In this document: piece by piece, positions 42,223-51,946 of the stretch
Layout of the letters: each line of letters opens with the position of its first letter
How positions within the stretch are numbered: the first letter of the stretch is position 1
From: Burkholderia sp. HI2500
GTDB lineage: Bacteria > Pseudomonadota > Gammaproteobacteria > Burkholderiales > Burkholderiaceae
Length of the DNA stretch: 64,000 bases
Reading direction: 5' to 3'
Assembly: GCF_002223055.1 (NCBI RefSeq)
Contig: NZ_NKFL01000006.1
Location: forward strand, 2,976,001 to 3,040,000
The notes under the pieces: model-generated
Database searches by the model: none
Told to the model about the DNA's origin: nothing
What the model saw: only the letters and a program-made list of their open reading frames with translations
Made by a program: the position numbers and the translations under genes

Positions 42223-42546
42223 CTACGCGCAGAGCTTGGCGCTGGCGAGACGGTTCAGGCTGACGCCTTGTTCGGCGGCCTGGATCACCAGCGCGCGGTG
42301 AGCCTGCGGCGGGATGCGGACCTTGAATTCACCGCTATAGGTTCGGTCGGCGATCGGTTCGGGCACCTTTTCGCCGTTCGCGGTCATGTCGCGCACGACA
42401 TCGGCAACGAGCCGGCGGATGCCGGCGAGCGCGCCTTCCGGCGTCGCGGCGAGCCACGAAAGTGACGGGAACTCCGCGCACAGGCCGACGTGCTCCCCGT
42501 CCTCCGGGGACCACGTTACGCGGTACGTAAAGTGGTCTTGAGTCAT
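42223..42546 (-). CDS. hicB: HicB family antitoxin
   Basis: This 107-residue antitoxin has an N-terminal partially degraded RNase-H-like domain (YRVTWSPEDGEHVGLCAEFPSLSWLA) and a C-terminal ribbon-helix-helix DNA-binding part (GEFKVRIPPQAHRALVIQAAEQGVSLNRL, read in two halves). It neutralises the coupled HicA toxin and should repress the operon. Its ATG overlaps the hicA stop as ATGA. Confidence 0.93.
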   Translation of the reverse strand: MTQDHFTYRVTWSPEDGEHVGLCAEFPSLSWLAATPEGALAGIRRLVADVVRDMTANGEKVPEPIADRTYSGEFKVRIPPQAHRALVIQAAEQGVSLNRLASAKLCA

Positions 42547-42794
42547 GATTTCTGTTCCTTCAGTCGGTCGATCGCGTCGAGAACCTGCCGCACCTGATAG
42601 GCCTTGGCTTTCCCGCGATCGTTCTGGATATTCACTCGAGGATCGCCTTGCCACGGTGTCTTGAAAATGGCGTGGCTCGAACCGGATTGGCGGGCCTGGC
42701 CGAAGTGTGCCTCGCAGACCTTGAACAGATCGCCGAATCGCACATTCGCGGGCTCGCGCCTCATTTGTTCGAGGATCTTCCAATCGCTTGCCAT
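42543..42794 (-). CDS. hicA: HicA family mRNA interferase toxin
   Basis: This 83-residue toxin has the double-stranded-RNA-binding-like HicA fold, with the active-site His in GSSHAIFKTP and a C-terminal KAYQVRQVLDAIDRLKE helix. It would cleave mRNA during translation arrest. The ATG at 42794 is chosen because the operator dyad lies immediately upstream; an in-frame ATG nine codons earlier would start inside the dyad. Confidence 0.9.
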   Translation of the reverse strand: MASDWKILEQMRREPANVRFGDLFKVCEAHFGQARQSGSSHAIFKTPWQGDPRVNIQNDRGKAKAYQVRQVLDAIDRLKEQKS

Positions 42795-42801
42795 GCTGAA
42801 T

Positions 42802-42819
42802 GGTGTCAATAGTGACACC
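42802..42819. promoter_or_regulatory. perfect dyad, probable HicB operator
   Basis: GGTGTCA and TGACACC flank a 4-base spacer just upstream of hicA, with TTGACA beside it on the minus strand at 42823-42828. This is the most likely binding site of the HicB ribbon-helix-helix domain. Confidence 0.6.
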
Positions 42820-43132
42820 ATCTGTCAATCCAGATGGCAACTCAATCGCTACTGGGACCGATCCGAAGTCGGCCGACATCGCTTCGATGTCGCCCCAATT
42901 TATCTGAAGATCCGGCGAAACATTTGGGACCGGTCAGCCCGCGAATACGCGCCACCCGCTAATCGGCATATTGGGGGATGCCCTGAGGCGCTATGATACC
43001 GGCCTGACATCAGCGCCCACCGTTACGAACCGTAGCGAGACGGTTGTCCGGGCAGGCTGGGGTGCCTTGCTTTCGCCATTCGCAAGTCGAACAAGGCGTT
43101 GACTGAAAAGAACGATATTCGGCCAGTAATCG
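42820..43132. other. intergenic region without recognised gene
   Basis: Beyond the probable hicAB promoter next to the dyad, nothing is recognised between the divergent hicA and DUF1254 genes. Composition is somewhat lower in GC than the chromosome around it. No ribosome-binding site with a plausible short gene was seen. Confidence 0.4.
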
Positions 43133-44569
43133 ATGATTGAAAACCAGCAGGAATCAGTTTCTCTGCGGCGCGCGTGCGCGTCGCTCGCCATCATGGCGTT
43201 GCTAGCGGGGTGCGCGTCGCAACCGGACGCAATCCAGCGGAAAACCGGCTGGATGCGCGCGGAAGTCGCCGACTCCTATGTCTACGCGTATCCGCTCGTG
43301 CTGATGGACGTCGCGAAGGAAGCGGCGACGGGCGGCGACGGCGCGCAACCGGGGCAGGCGCCGCTCAACACGCTGCGCCATGCGCAGGCGCTGCCGCCCG
43401 TCGGCGCGGTCAATCCGCCGCTGCCGGGCGTCGACACGCTCGACTCGACCGGCTGGCTCGACGTCGCGACCGAACCCGTGATCGTCACGTTGCCCGATAC
43501 GCGCGGCCGCTACTGGGATGCGCGCGCACTCGACATGTGGACGAACGTGCTGTGGTCGTCGTCGAGCGTGGCCGCACGCGGGGCACGCGGCGGCGCGCGA
43601 TCGCAAACGATTGCCTTCGCCGCGAAGGACTGGCAGGGCACGCTGCCGAAGGGCGCGGTCCGGATCGACGTGCCGTCGGCCAATGCGTGGCTCGAAGTCC
43701 GGCTGCAGACGAGCGGCGGGCGCGACCTGACGAACGTGAAGAAACTGCAGCGCGCGATCCGCGTGGTGCCGCTGTCCGTCTACACGGGCGCGGCGCGCGG
43801 CGCGTCGGTCGCGGTGCATGCGGGCAGCGCGCCGTCCGAAGCGGTGGGCGGCGGCACGCCGGCCGAGCAGGTGGCCGCACTCGATCCGAAGGCGTTCTTC
43901 ACGCGCTTCGCGCAGGCGCTGCAGGACAACCCGGCGCCGGCCGACGATGCGCACGCACAGGAACTGCTCGGCGACATCGGCGTGTCGGCCGGCTACCCGG
44001 TGCTGTGGACGGGCGACCGCCTCGCGGCCGCGACGGCCGGCGTCGCCGAGGCGCGCGCGCGGCTCTCGACCCCGCCGTCGAACCTGCTGAACGCGAACGG
44101 CTGGAGCTGGATCGGCGATACGGCCGGCAAGTACGGCCAGGACTACACGCTGCGCGCGTACGCGGCCTACACGCAGTTCGGCACCGCGACGCGCGACGAC
44201 GAAACGCTCGCGGTCGTCCGCGTCGACAGCGACGGGCATCCGCTGAACGGCGCGAACCGCTACGTGCTGCATTTCGCGCCGGGCGCGCTGCCGCCGGTGC
44301 GCGCGTTCTGGACGCTGACACCCTATTCGACCAACGGCGCGCTGCCCGACGTCGGGTCGGCACGTCGCTCGCTCGGCGATCGCGACCGGTTGCGCCGCAA
44401 CCACGACGGCTCGATCGACATCGTCGTGTCGGCGTCGCCGGGCGGCACGCATGCGGCCAACTGGCTGCCGGCGCCGCGCGCCGATTTCGCACTCGCATTG
44501 CGCCTGTACGCGCCGAAGCCGCAGGCGAGCGACGGGTCGTGGATGCCGCCCGTCATCGTCCGGAAATGA
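43133..44569 (+). CDS. DUF1254/DUF1214 domain lipoprotein
   Basis: This 478-residue protein carries a lipoprotein signal, with LAIMALLAGC near residue 25 as the lipobox, then a DUF1254 domain (DSYVYAYPLVLMDV, DARGRYW-like LPDTRGRYWDARALDMWTNV) and a DUF1214 domain at the C-terminus (YVLHFAPGALPPVRAFWTLT). The family is common in proteobacteria and has no settled function. It should sit in the periplasm attached to a membrane. The ribosome-binding site is weak. Confidence 0.88.
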   Translation: MIENQQESVSLRRACASLAIMALLAGCASQPDAIQRKTGWMRAEVADSYVYAYPLVLMDVAKEAATGGDGAQPGQAPLNTLRHAQALPPVGAVNPPLPGVDTLDSTGWLDVATEPVIVTLPDTRGRYWDARALDMWTNVLWSSSSVAARGARGGARSQTIAFAAKDWQGTLPKGAVRIDVPSANAWLEVRLQTSGGRDLTNVKKLQRAIRVVPLSVYTGAARGASVAVHAGSAPSEAVGGGTPAEQVAALDPKAFFTRFAQALQDNPAPADDAHAQELLGDIGVSAGYPVLWTGDRLAAATAGVAEARARLSTPPSNLLNANGWSWIGDTAGKYGQDYTLRAYAAYTQFGTATRDDETLAVVRVDSDGHPLNGANRYVLHFAPGALPPVRAFWTLTPYSTNGALPDVGSARRSLGDRDRLRRNHDGSIDIVVSASPGGTHAANWLPAPRADFALALRLYAPKPQASDGSWMPPVIVRK

Positions 44570-44717
44570 ACGGATGACCGGCGGCGTTGTCCGACCGGCG
44601 GGCGCGACGGCGCCCGAACCCCGTACCGTCACCTCCTGAGCCTATACTTTCGGGATAGCGTGCGCGGCCGCCCGGTTCTCCGGCGCGGCCCGGCATTCCA
44701 TCCCGAGGCATTCAAGC

Positions 44718-47700
44718 ATGGCAAGCGCAGACAAAGAAACCGTACCCTCGACCCTCCATGCCCTCGGTGGCGTTACACGCTCGCGCCGGGCCCGGCGCAT
44801 CGGCATCGGCCTGCTGATCTTCATCGTTTTATTCGGACTGCTCGGGTTCTTCGCGGCGCCGCCGCTGATCCGCCATATCGCCGAACAGCAGTTGAGCAAG
44901 CAGCTCGACCGGCCCGCCACGATCCAGCGCATCGCGCTGAACCCCTACACGCTGAACCTCGAAGCCGACGGCATCCATCTCGGCGACAAAGGCGGCCAGG
45001 GCGACTTCATCGACATCGCGAAGCTCGTCGTGCGGCCGTCGTGGTCGTCGCTGTTTCGCGGCGCGCCGATCGTCAATGAAGTGCGCCTCGACTCGCCGCG
45101 TTTTCATATCGTCCGCTACGACGCGCAGCGCTTCAACTTCACCGACCTGATCGAGAAGTTCTCGACGCCGTCGCCGAAAACCGAAAGCAAGCCGACACAG
45201 TTCTCGGTGTCGAACATTCAGGTCAACAACGGCCGGATCGATTTCGACGACCGCCTGCTGAACGAAAAGCACGTCGTCGACAACTGGACGCTCGGCATTC
45301 CGTACATCGCGACGCTGGCCTCGAAGACCGACATCTTCGTCGAGCCGAAGCTGCGCGCGCGCTTCGACGGCAGCCCGATCGCAATCGACGGCAAGACCAA
45401 GCCGTTCGCGCAGTCGCGCGAATCGGAGATCGCGCTGAAATTCGACGGCCTCGACGTGCCGAAGCTGATCTCGTACGTGCCGGCGAAGCTGCCGGTGGCC
45501 GTGACGAGCGGCCTCTTGAGCAGCGACCTCGCGGTCAATTTCGTGATGAGCGGCGAGACGCCCGCGCTGCGCGTGTCGGGCACCGTTGACCTGAAGGACG
45601 CGAAGGTGACGGACCATGCGTCCGCGCCGCTGTTCGCCGCGCGCGGCGTGCACGTCGCGGCGGCCAGCCTCGAGCCGCTGCGCAATGCGATGCATTTCGA
45701 CGAGATCCGGATCGACCAGCCGGTGGTCGACCTGGCGCGCGACAAGCAGGGCGTGCTGAACGTCGAGAAGCTCGCCGCGCAGCCGGCAGCCGCCTCGAAG
45801 GCCGCCGAAGGCAAGCCGGCGGCGTCGGGCGCAACCGGGGCTTCCGCCGCGGTCGCAGCCACCGCCAGCGGCGCGAAGGTCGAAGCTGCAACGAAGGAGG
45901 CGCCGCCGCTCGACCTGACGATCCGCCATTTCGCGATCGACGGCGGCACGGTCAACGTCGACGACCGCGTGCCGGCGACGCCGACCGCGCTGTCGCTCAC
46001 GAAGCTCGCCGCGACGCTCGACGGCTTCACGATGCAGGGCAAGACGCCCGCGAAATACACGCTGTCGACGTCGCTGTCGCGCGGCGGCGACGTGACGGCC
46101 GCAGGCTCGTTCAATCTCGCGGAGAAGCAGGTCGAGAGCAAGCTGACGGTCGCCGCGCTCGCGCTGCCGGCGCTGCAGCCGTACCTCGGCGAGGCGACGC
46201 GGGCGCGCGTGCTCGACGGCACGCTCGGCGCGACCGTCAACGCGAAGGCCGACTGGGGCAAGACGCCGCTCGCCGCACAGGTTGCCGGCAGCACGGTCAG
46301 CCTGAAGTCGCTGAAGATCGCGACGCCCGATGCGAAGGCGCCCGCGATCGTGCTGCCCGACGCGAGCGCGAAGATCGCGAAGGTCGACGTGGCCACGCGC
46401 ATCGCGGAGATCGCCAGCGTCGACGTCAGCGGGCTCGCGCTCGACGTGCAGCGCCTGAAGGACGGCAAGATCGACCTCGCGTCGCTGGCCGAACCCGCGC
46501 AGGCTGCGGTGCCGAAGCGCACGGTCGCGCGCAAGGCCGAGGCCGCCGCGCCGTCGTGGCATTACCGGATCGACGCGCTGAACGTGAAGGATTCTGCCGC
46601 GAACTTCACCGACCTGTCGACGCCGCGCCCGGTGAAGCTGGCGATCAAGCCGCTGGACCTGTCGGTGCAGAAGATCAGCGACGACCTGACCAAGCCGCTG
46701 CCCGTGCAACTGAAGGCGACGCTGAACCGCAAGGGTTCGTTGAACGTGACGGGCGACGTGACCGCGCAGCCGCTGAAGCTCGGCCTGAAGGTCAACGGCA
46801 ACCGTCTCGACGCGGCCGCGTTCGAGCCGTATTTCGGCAGCGCGCTGAACGCGACGATCGCCAGTGCGCTGCTCAACGCGCAGGGCAACCTGACGTTCGC
46901 GCAGGTAAAGGGCGCGCCGCGCGCGACCTATCGCGGCGATGTCGCGCTGGTCGACGTGCGGATGCTCGACAAGGCGACCTCCGACCCGTTCGCGGGCTGG
47001 CGCTCGCTCGCACTGACGAACCTGAAGGCGAACTACGACGAGAAGGGCACCGACGTCGATGCCGCGCGCGTGACGTTCTCGAACTTCTACGGCCGCGTGC
47101 TGCTCGACGCGCAGGGGCGTTTGAACCTGAAGGACGTGGTCGCGAAGGAAACGGGCCCCGCGCAGTCGCTCACGCGTGACGCGAGCAAGGGCGAGCCGGT
47201 GCCGCTGTCGCCGGGCATGACGCCGCCGGCCGCCGCGCAGGCCGCGTCGGCTGCGGCCGCGCAGCAGGCGTCCGTGCCGGCCGCCGCCTCGGCGACGGTG
47301 GTCGTGAAGGCCGCGCCGCCGCCGCAGAACCCGGTGCGCATGCATTTCGGCGAGTTGCTGCTGCAGAACGGCCGCGTGACGTACACCGACAACTTCATCA
47401 AGCCGAACTACACGGCGAACCTCGTCGCGATCAAGGGCACGGTCGGCGCGTTCGGCACGGATTCGACGACGTCCGCGCCGGTCGACGTCGCCGCGAACCT
47501 CGCGGGCAACGGGCCGATCTCGATCAAGGGTTCGGTGAACCCGCTGACCGAGAAGCCGGCGCTCGACCTCACCGCGACCGCGCACGACATCGAGCTGACC
47601 AACCTGACGCCGTACTCGGCGAAGTACGCGGGCTACCCGATCACGAAGGGCAAGCTCAACGTCGACCTGCATTACGAACTGGCGAACGACCAGCTGAAGG

Positions 47701-48521
47701 CGAACAACCACATCTTCATCGATCAGCTCACGTTCGGCGACCATGTGGAGAACGACACGGCGACCCGGCTGCCGGTGAAGCTCGCGATCTCGCTGCTGAA
47801 GAACACGCGCGGCCAGATCGACGTGAACCTGCCGGTGTCGGGCTCGCTGTCGAATCCGGAGTTCAGCGTCGGCGGGCTGATCTGGCGCGCGGTGCTGAAC
47901 CTGATCGCGAAGGCCGTCACGTCGCCGTTCTCGCTGCTCGCGCATGCGTTCGGCGGCGGCGGCGAGGATCTCGGCTACGTCGAATTCGCGCCGGGCTCGT
48001 ATCAGCTCGACGACGCGCAGCAGAAGAAGCTCGACACCGTCGTGAAGATGCTGACCGAGAAGCCGTCGATCCGCCTCGACCTGATCGGCCGCGTCGATCC
48101 GGCGAAGGACACGTCGGGGCTCGGCGACGCGTACGTCGATCGGCTCGTGCGCCAGCAGAAGCTGAGAGACGTGGTCGGGCAGGGCGAGAGCATCGACCCG
48201 ATGTCGGTGAAGGTCGAGCCGGCCGAGTACAGCAAGTACCTGACGCGCGCGTACAAGGCCGCCGACTTCAAGAAGCCGCGCAACGTGATCGGCCTGCAGA
48301 AGACGCTGCCCGACGCCGACATGAAGAAGGCGCTCGCCGACCATGCGCCGGCCGACGACAACGCGCTGCGTGCGCTCGCGCAGCAGCGCGCGCAGGCCGT
48401 GCGTCAATACCTCGACGGGAAGATCGATTCGAGCCGCGTGTTCGTCGTCGCGCCGAAGCTCGATGCGAAGGGCATCGAGGACAAGGGCGCCACCACCCGC
48501 GTCGACTTCGGCCTGCAGTAA
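44718..48521 (+). CDS. large AsmA-like protein, DUF748 family
   Basis: This 1267-residue protein has a single N-terminal membrane helix (about 30-50, IGLLIFIVLFGLLGFFAAPP), and the rest is repeated AsmA/DUF748-like beta-rich segments in the periplasm; phrases such as IALNPYTLNLEADGIHLGD and FSVSNIQVNNGRIDFDD recur. An Ala-rich linker lies near residues 360-400 and another near 840-870. AsmA-like proteins are thought to bridge inner and outer membranes for phospholipid transport, which is the best guess here. A strong terminator follows. The long Arg-rich open frame on the opposite strand is an artefact of GC bias. Confidence 0.9.
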   Translation: MASADKETVPSTLHALGGVTRSRRARRIGIGLLIFIVLFGLLGFFAAPPLIRHIAEQQLSKQLDRPATIQRIALNPYTLNLEADGIHLGDKGGQGDFIDIAKLVVRPSWSSLFRGAPIVNEVRLDSPRFHIVRYDAQRFNFTDLIEKFSTPSPKTESKPTQFSVSNIQVNNGRIDFDDRLLNEKHVVDNWTLGIPYIATLASKTDIFVEPKLRARFDGSPIAIDGKTKPFAQSRESEIALKFDGLDVPKLISYVPAKLPVAVTSGLLSSDLAVNFVMSGETPALRVSGTVDLKDAKVTDHASAPLFAARGVHVAAASLEPLRNAMHFDEIRIDQPVVDLARDKQGVLNVEKLAAQPAAASKAAEGKPAASGATGASAAVAATASGAKVEAATKEAPPLDLTIRHFAIDGGTVNVDDRVPATPTALSLTKLAATLDGFTMQGKTPAKYTLSTSLSRGGDVTAAGSFNLAEKQVESKLTVAALALPALQPYLGEATRARVLDGTLGATVNAKADWGKTPLAAQVAGSTVSLKSLKIATPDAKAPAIVLPDASAKIAKVDVATRIAEIASVDVSGLALDVQRLKDGKIDLASLAEPAQAAVPKRTVARKAEAAAPSWHYRIDALNVKDSAANFTDLSTPRPVKLAIKPLDLSVQKISDDLTKPLPVQLKATLNRKGSLNVTGDVTAQPLKLGLKVNGNRLDAAAFEPYFGSALNATIASALLNAQGNLTFAQVKGAPRATYRGDVALVDVRMLDKATSDPFAGWRSLALTNLKANYDEKGTDVDAARVTFSNFYGRVLLDAQGRLNLKDVVAKETGPAQSLTRDASKGEPVPLSPGMTPPAAAQAASAAAAQQASVPAAASATVVVKAAPPPQNPVRMHFGELLLQNGRVTYTDNFIKPNYTANLVAIKGTVGAFGTDSTTSAPVDVAANLAGNGPISIKGSVNPLTEKPALDLTATAHDIELTNLTPYSAKYAGYPITKGKLNVDLHYELANDQLKANNHIFIDQLTFGDHVENDTATRLPVKLAISLLKNTRGQIDVNLPVSGSLSNPEFSVGGLIWRAVLNLIAKAVTSPFSLLAHAFGGGGEDLGYVEFAPGSYQLDDAQQKKLDTVVKMLTEKPSIRLDLIGRVDPAKDTSGLGDAYVDRLVRQQKLRDVVGQGESIDPMSVKVEPAEYSKYLTRAYKAADFKKPRNVIGLQKTLPDADMKKALADHAPADDNALRALAQQRAQAVRQYLDGKIDSSRVFVVAPKLDAKGIEDKGATTRVDFGLQ

Positions 48522-48531
48522 GCGAGCCATC

Positions 48532-48578
48532 CGCCGCCGCGTCCGTTCATCCGTTCGGGCGCGGCGGCGCGTTTTTTT
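48532..48578 (+). terminator. rho-independent terminator after the DUF748 gene
   Basis: A 10-bp GC stem (CGCCGCCGCG/CGCGGCGGCG) is followed by a run of seven T bases. The convergent small gene ends at the T-run. Confidence 0.85.
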
Positions 48579-48802
48579 CAGCGCGCGGCGATCGCCGGTT
48601 CCTCGCGCTTGCCCAACTCCTTCTTGGCAGCCAGCGGCAGGCGCGCGTCGTCCCACTGCGCCAGCCATTCGACTTCCTTCGCGGTGAACACCTGTCCGTA
48701 GTTGCGCAACGCGTACTGCAACGCGTCGACGACGTGGTGGCGAATGATTTCGGGGGTGCGTGCATCGTCCAGCACGAACCGGAGGGCTTCCAGGGTCGAC
48801 AT
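48578..48802 (-). CDS. 74-residue conserved hypothetical protein
   Basis: I do not recognise a named domain in this 74-residue protein. It is mostly helical and acidic in the first half (LEALRFVLDDARTPEIIRHH) and has FTAKEVEWLAQWDDARLPLA near the end. GGAG stands seven bases before the ATG. A copy of the AGGGAAAACCCT motif lies 17 bases upstream of the start, as it does before the 51-residue gene at 37997. Confidence 0.72.
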   Translation of the reverse strand: MSTLEALRFVLDDARTPEIIRHHVVDALQYALRNYGQVFTAKEVEWLAQWDDARLPLAAKKELGKREEPAIAAR

Positions 48803-48818
48803 ACTCGTGCTCCGGGTC

Positions 48819-48830
48819 AGGGAAAACCCT
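48819..48830. promoter_or_regulatory. third copy of the AGGGAAAACCCT motif
   Basis: This copy is identical to the two at 37931 and 37961 and lies in the leader of another small gene. The shared position in front of small genes suggests an operator. Confidence 0.55.
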
Positions 48831-49120
48831 TTATCACACACCAATAGTCGTGCGCCAAGCCGGAAAAAAAATCGTGCGGCCGATGACGTTGCCGGCGGTT
48901 TGACCGATGCACCGGTGTAGTGCCGGCAGGTGAGCGCGCCCCGTCGCAATGTGCGCCAGGCCACCTTGCTTTGCGACCGATTCGTGTCACTTGCGATTGG
49001 TTACGTTTGATAGAAAACAGAAAGCCCCGCTTCATGCGAGCGACCCACGACGCGCCCATATTCTTGCGCGCCTGATGGCAAGTCACGCAGTTCAACGTCA
49101 ATCGAAGAGGTGGGGTGATC

Positions 49121-50797
49121 ATGTCTTTCCTTGGTAAGCAGCGGAAGGTGGTGGCGATGGTGGCAGGCGCGCTGGCGCTCGCCGGTGCGGGTGCGCACGC
49201 CGCGCAGCAGGACGGCGACAGTCAGGGCGAGGATCGCGGCCACGCGAGCCGCGTCGTGAAGCACGTGCTGCTGATCAGCGTCGACGGCCTGCACGAGCAG
49301 GATCTCGCGCGCTGCATCGGCGCGAACACGTGCCCGAACATCGCGGTGCTCGCGAAAAGCGGCGTGACGTACACGAATGCCTATACGCCGGGCCTGTCGG
49401 ATTCGTTCCCGGGCCTCGCCGCGCTCGTGACGGGCGGCTCGCCGAAGACGGCCGGCCTGTTCTACGACGTGTCGTACGATCGCAACCTGTACGCGCCGGG
49501 CGACACGAGCTGCTCGGGCAAGCAGGGCTGGAACGTCGTGTTCGACGAGACGACCGGCATCGATGCCCAGAACGGCGGCGCGCTCGTCCACCTCGACGGC
49601 GGCGGCGCGTTCAACCCGCAGGCGATCCCGAACGCGAAGGTCAACGGCAAGTGCGTGCCGGTCTATCCGCACAACTACGTGAAGACCAACACCGTGTTCG
49701 AGGCCGTGAAGGCCGGCATCCCGAACGCGACCACCGCATGGGCCGACAAGCACGCGTGGGGCTACGACTGGCTGAACGGGCCGTCGGGCACCGGCGTCGA
49801 CGACCTGATGCGCACCGAGATCAACTCGATCGACCCGGTGACGAAGACGGACTACACCGACGTCTATTCGCATACCGCGCAGTTCGACAACCTGCACGTG
49901 CAGGCGCTGATCAACCAGATCAACGGCCGTGACTCGACGGGCACGAAGAGCGCGCCGGTGCCGACGCTGTTCGGCGGCAACTTCCAGACGCTCAGCGTCG
50001 CGCAGAAGGCGCCGGTCGCGAAGGGCGGCGGCTATCTCGATGCGAACTTCACGCCGAACGGCCAGGTCGCGAACGCGATCACGTACGTCGACAACTCGAT
50101 CGGCCATATCGTCGCGGCGCTGAAGCAGGCGAACCTGTATGCGTCGACGGCCGTGATCGTCACGGCGAAGCATGGCCAGTCGCCGACCGATCGCACGAAG
50201 CTCGTGAAGAACGGCGACACGCTGACGAAGCTGCTCGAAGCGAACAACTACGTCGACCCGAACGGCAACTTCGGCCAGAACAACACGAAGACGGGCAACC
50301 TGAACGACGGCTCCGGCCTGGTCGACACGGGTTTCGTGCAGACCGACGACGTCGGCCTGATCTGGCTGCGCGACCGCAACCAGCGCACGGCCGTGGTGCA
50401 GACGCTGAAGGCGAACCTGGGCTGCAACGCGCCGGGGATCTGCGCGGACGGCCCGCAGGCGTACGTGCTGTACGGCGCGGCGCTTGCTGACCGCTTCGGC
50501 GATCCGGCCAACGGCCGCACGCCGGACATCATCGTCCAGCCGAATCCGGGCGTGATCTACACGTCGAGCACGAAGAAGGACGAGGAGCACGGCGGCAACG
50601 CGCCGGACGACAGCCACCTCGGCCTGCTCGTGTCGTACCCGGGCCTGCATCGCGCACGCACGGTGACCGACACGGTCGGCACGAAACAGGTCGCGCCGAC
50701 GATCCTCGGGCTGCTCGGCGCGAACCCGCGCCTGCTGCATGCGGTGGTGGCCGAGAATACCGGCGTGCTGCCGGGGCTGGGCATCGATCGGCACTGA
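49121..50797 (+). CDS. secreted type I phosphodiesterase/nucleotide pyrophosphatase family protein
   Basis: This 558-residue protein begins with a signal peptide (about residues 1-28, ending AHA) and has the alkaline-phosphatase-superfamily metal sites: Asp in LISVDGLHEQDL, the nucleophile region PGLSDSFPGLAALVTGG (Ser or Thr next to the metal), VIVTAKHGQSP (Asp/His replaced in part) and DDSHLGLL near the C-terminus. It should hydrolyse phosphate diesters or nucleotides in the periplasm or outside the cell. The ATG at 49121 is used; a GTG two codons earlier is also possible. It stands alone next to the LysR/ABC region. Confidence 0.85.
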   Translation: MSFLGKQRKVVAMVAGALALAGAGAHAAQQDGDSQGEDRGHASRVVKHVLLISVDGLHEQDLARCIGANTCPNIAVLAKSGVTYTNAYTPGLSDSFPGLAALVTGGSPKTAGLFYDVSYDRNLYAPGDTSCSGKQGWNVVFDETTGIDAQNGGALVHLDGGGAFNPQAIPNAKVNGKCVPVYPHNYVKTNTVFEAVKAGIPNATTAWADKHAWGYDWLNGPSGTGVDDLMRTEINSIDPVTKTDYTDVYSHTAQFDNLHVQALINQINGRDSTGTKSAPVPTLFGGNFQTLSVAQKAPVAKGGGYLDANFTPNGQVANAITYVDNSIGHIVAALKQANLYASTAVIVTAKHGQSPTDRTKLVKNGDTLTKLLEANNYVDPNGNFGQNNTKTGNLNDGSGLVDTGFVQTDDVGLIWLRDRNQRTAVVQTLKANLGCNAPGICADGPQAYVLYGAALADRFGDPANGRTPDIIVQPNPGVIYTSSTKKDEEHGGNAPDDSHLGLLVSYPGLHRARTVTDTVGTKQVAPTILGLLGANPRLLHAVVAENTGVLPGLGIDRH

Positions 50798-50806
50798 CGA
50801 CGGTTT

Positions 50807-50834
50807 CCGGACACCGCTGCCCGGCGGTGTCCGG
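50807..50834 (+). terminator. perfect 11-bp hairpin after the phosphodiesterase gene
   Basis: CCGGACACCGC and GCGGTGTCCGG form a perfect stem around a 6-base loop. No long T-run follows, so it may be a weak or bidirectional terminator between the convergent genes. Confidence 0.6.
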
Positions 50835-50888
50835 TACGGCGGGGCGCGCGGTCGAGCGCGTCTCGCCGCATGACGCATGCGGGCCGGC

Positions 50889-51785
50889 TTACGCCGGCGC
50901 GCATTCGTCCAGCATCCATGCCCTGAAGTGCCGCAACGCTTCGCTCGTCTCGAGGCGCTCCGGCGCGTAGCACAGGTAGTGCCCCTGCGCGTCGACCTCG
51001 ACGGGCGCGTCGAACGGTTCGACGAGCGTGCCGGCCGCGAGATTGTCCGCGATCAGGAAACGCGGCACGAGCGCGAGCCCGAGGCCCGCCTGCGCGCCCT
51101 GGATCAGCACCGAATACTGTTCGAAGCGCGGCCCGGCGAGCGCGTTCATCTGCGTGGCGCGATGGCGTTCCGCCCACGCGGACCACGCGATTTCGGCCTG
51201 CTCGTGCACGAGGCGCGGCGCCGTGACGGCGTCGGCGGGCGTGCGCAACGCGTGCCGCTCGCCGAATTCGCGCGTACAGACCGGCACGAAGGTTCGCCCG
51301 TCCAGGTAATCGCTTCGCACGCCTTCCCATGCTCCGTCGCCGTAGCGGATCGCCGCGTCGAGCCCGAACGGAAAGATGTCGCCGTGCGCGAGATGGCGGC
51401 GAAAGCTCAGCGTGACGCCCGGCGCGACGGCCAGGAAACGCGAGAGCCGCGGCACGAGCCACTTGGTCGTAAACGTCGGCACGCTGGCGATCGTCAGCAG
51501 GTCGCCGTTTTCGCGCGCGCTCAGCAGTTCGATCGACGCGTTGCCGATCTCGCGCAGCGGGCCGGCGACGCGTGCGTGGTACACCTGCCCGGCACGCGTG
51601 AGCACGAGGCTGCGCCCCTCGCGCACGAACAGCTTCACACCGAACAGCGCCTCGAGATTCGCGATCTGCCGGCTGACCGCGCTGGGCGTCAGGCCCAGTT
51701 CGCGGGCCGCGTACGAGAAGTTCAGATACTTCGCAGAACAGGTGAATGCATGCAGTTCCGAGACGTTCGGATACAGGTGCTTCAT
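50889..51785 (-). CDS. LysR family transcriptional regulator (GcvA-like)
   Basis: This 298-residue regulator has an N-terminal winged HTH (FTCSAKYLNFSYAARELGLT and PSAVSRQIANLEALFGVKLF) and a LysR effector domain. The pattern is that of the GcvA/AmpR branch. The ATG at 51785 follows GAAGGA; two longer starts exist but are less likely. It is divergent from the ABC transporter operon and probably controls it. Confidence 0.92.
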   Translation of the reverse strand: MKHLYPNVSELHAFTCSAKYLNFSYAARELGLTPSAVSRQIANLEALFGVKLFVREGRSLVLTRAGQVYHARVAGPLREIGNASIELLSARENGDLLTIASVPTFTTKWLVPRLSRFLAVAPGVTLSFRRHLAHGDIFPFGLDAAIRYGDGAWEGVRSDYLDGRTFVPVCTREFGERHALRTPADAVTAPRLVHEQAEIAWSAWAERHRATQMNALAGPRFEQYSVLIQGAQAGLGLALVPRFLIADNLAAGTLVEPFDAPVEVDAQGHYLCYAPERLETSEALRHFRAWMLDECAPA

Positions 51786-51946
51786 CGCGACTATTCCTTC
51801 GGCGCACAGATCGATGCGGGCTTTGTACGTTTTTTTCATGACGATGCCATGTCGGATCCGCACACTTCGGCCATCCAGAAAACGCGTGACAGCCCCGCCC
51901 GGCGGGCGTTGCGTGGTGTCTTCGTCTCTTGTCCGCGAGTGTTTTC

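Noticed and set aside
44829..48668. A 1279-codon open frame on the minus strand opposite the DUF748 gene
   Set aside because: It is very rich in Arg and has no recognisable domain; the plus-strand frame has a membrane helix and AsmA-like repeats. Long antisense frames are expected in DNA with such strong third-position GC bias.
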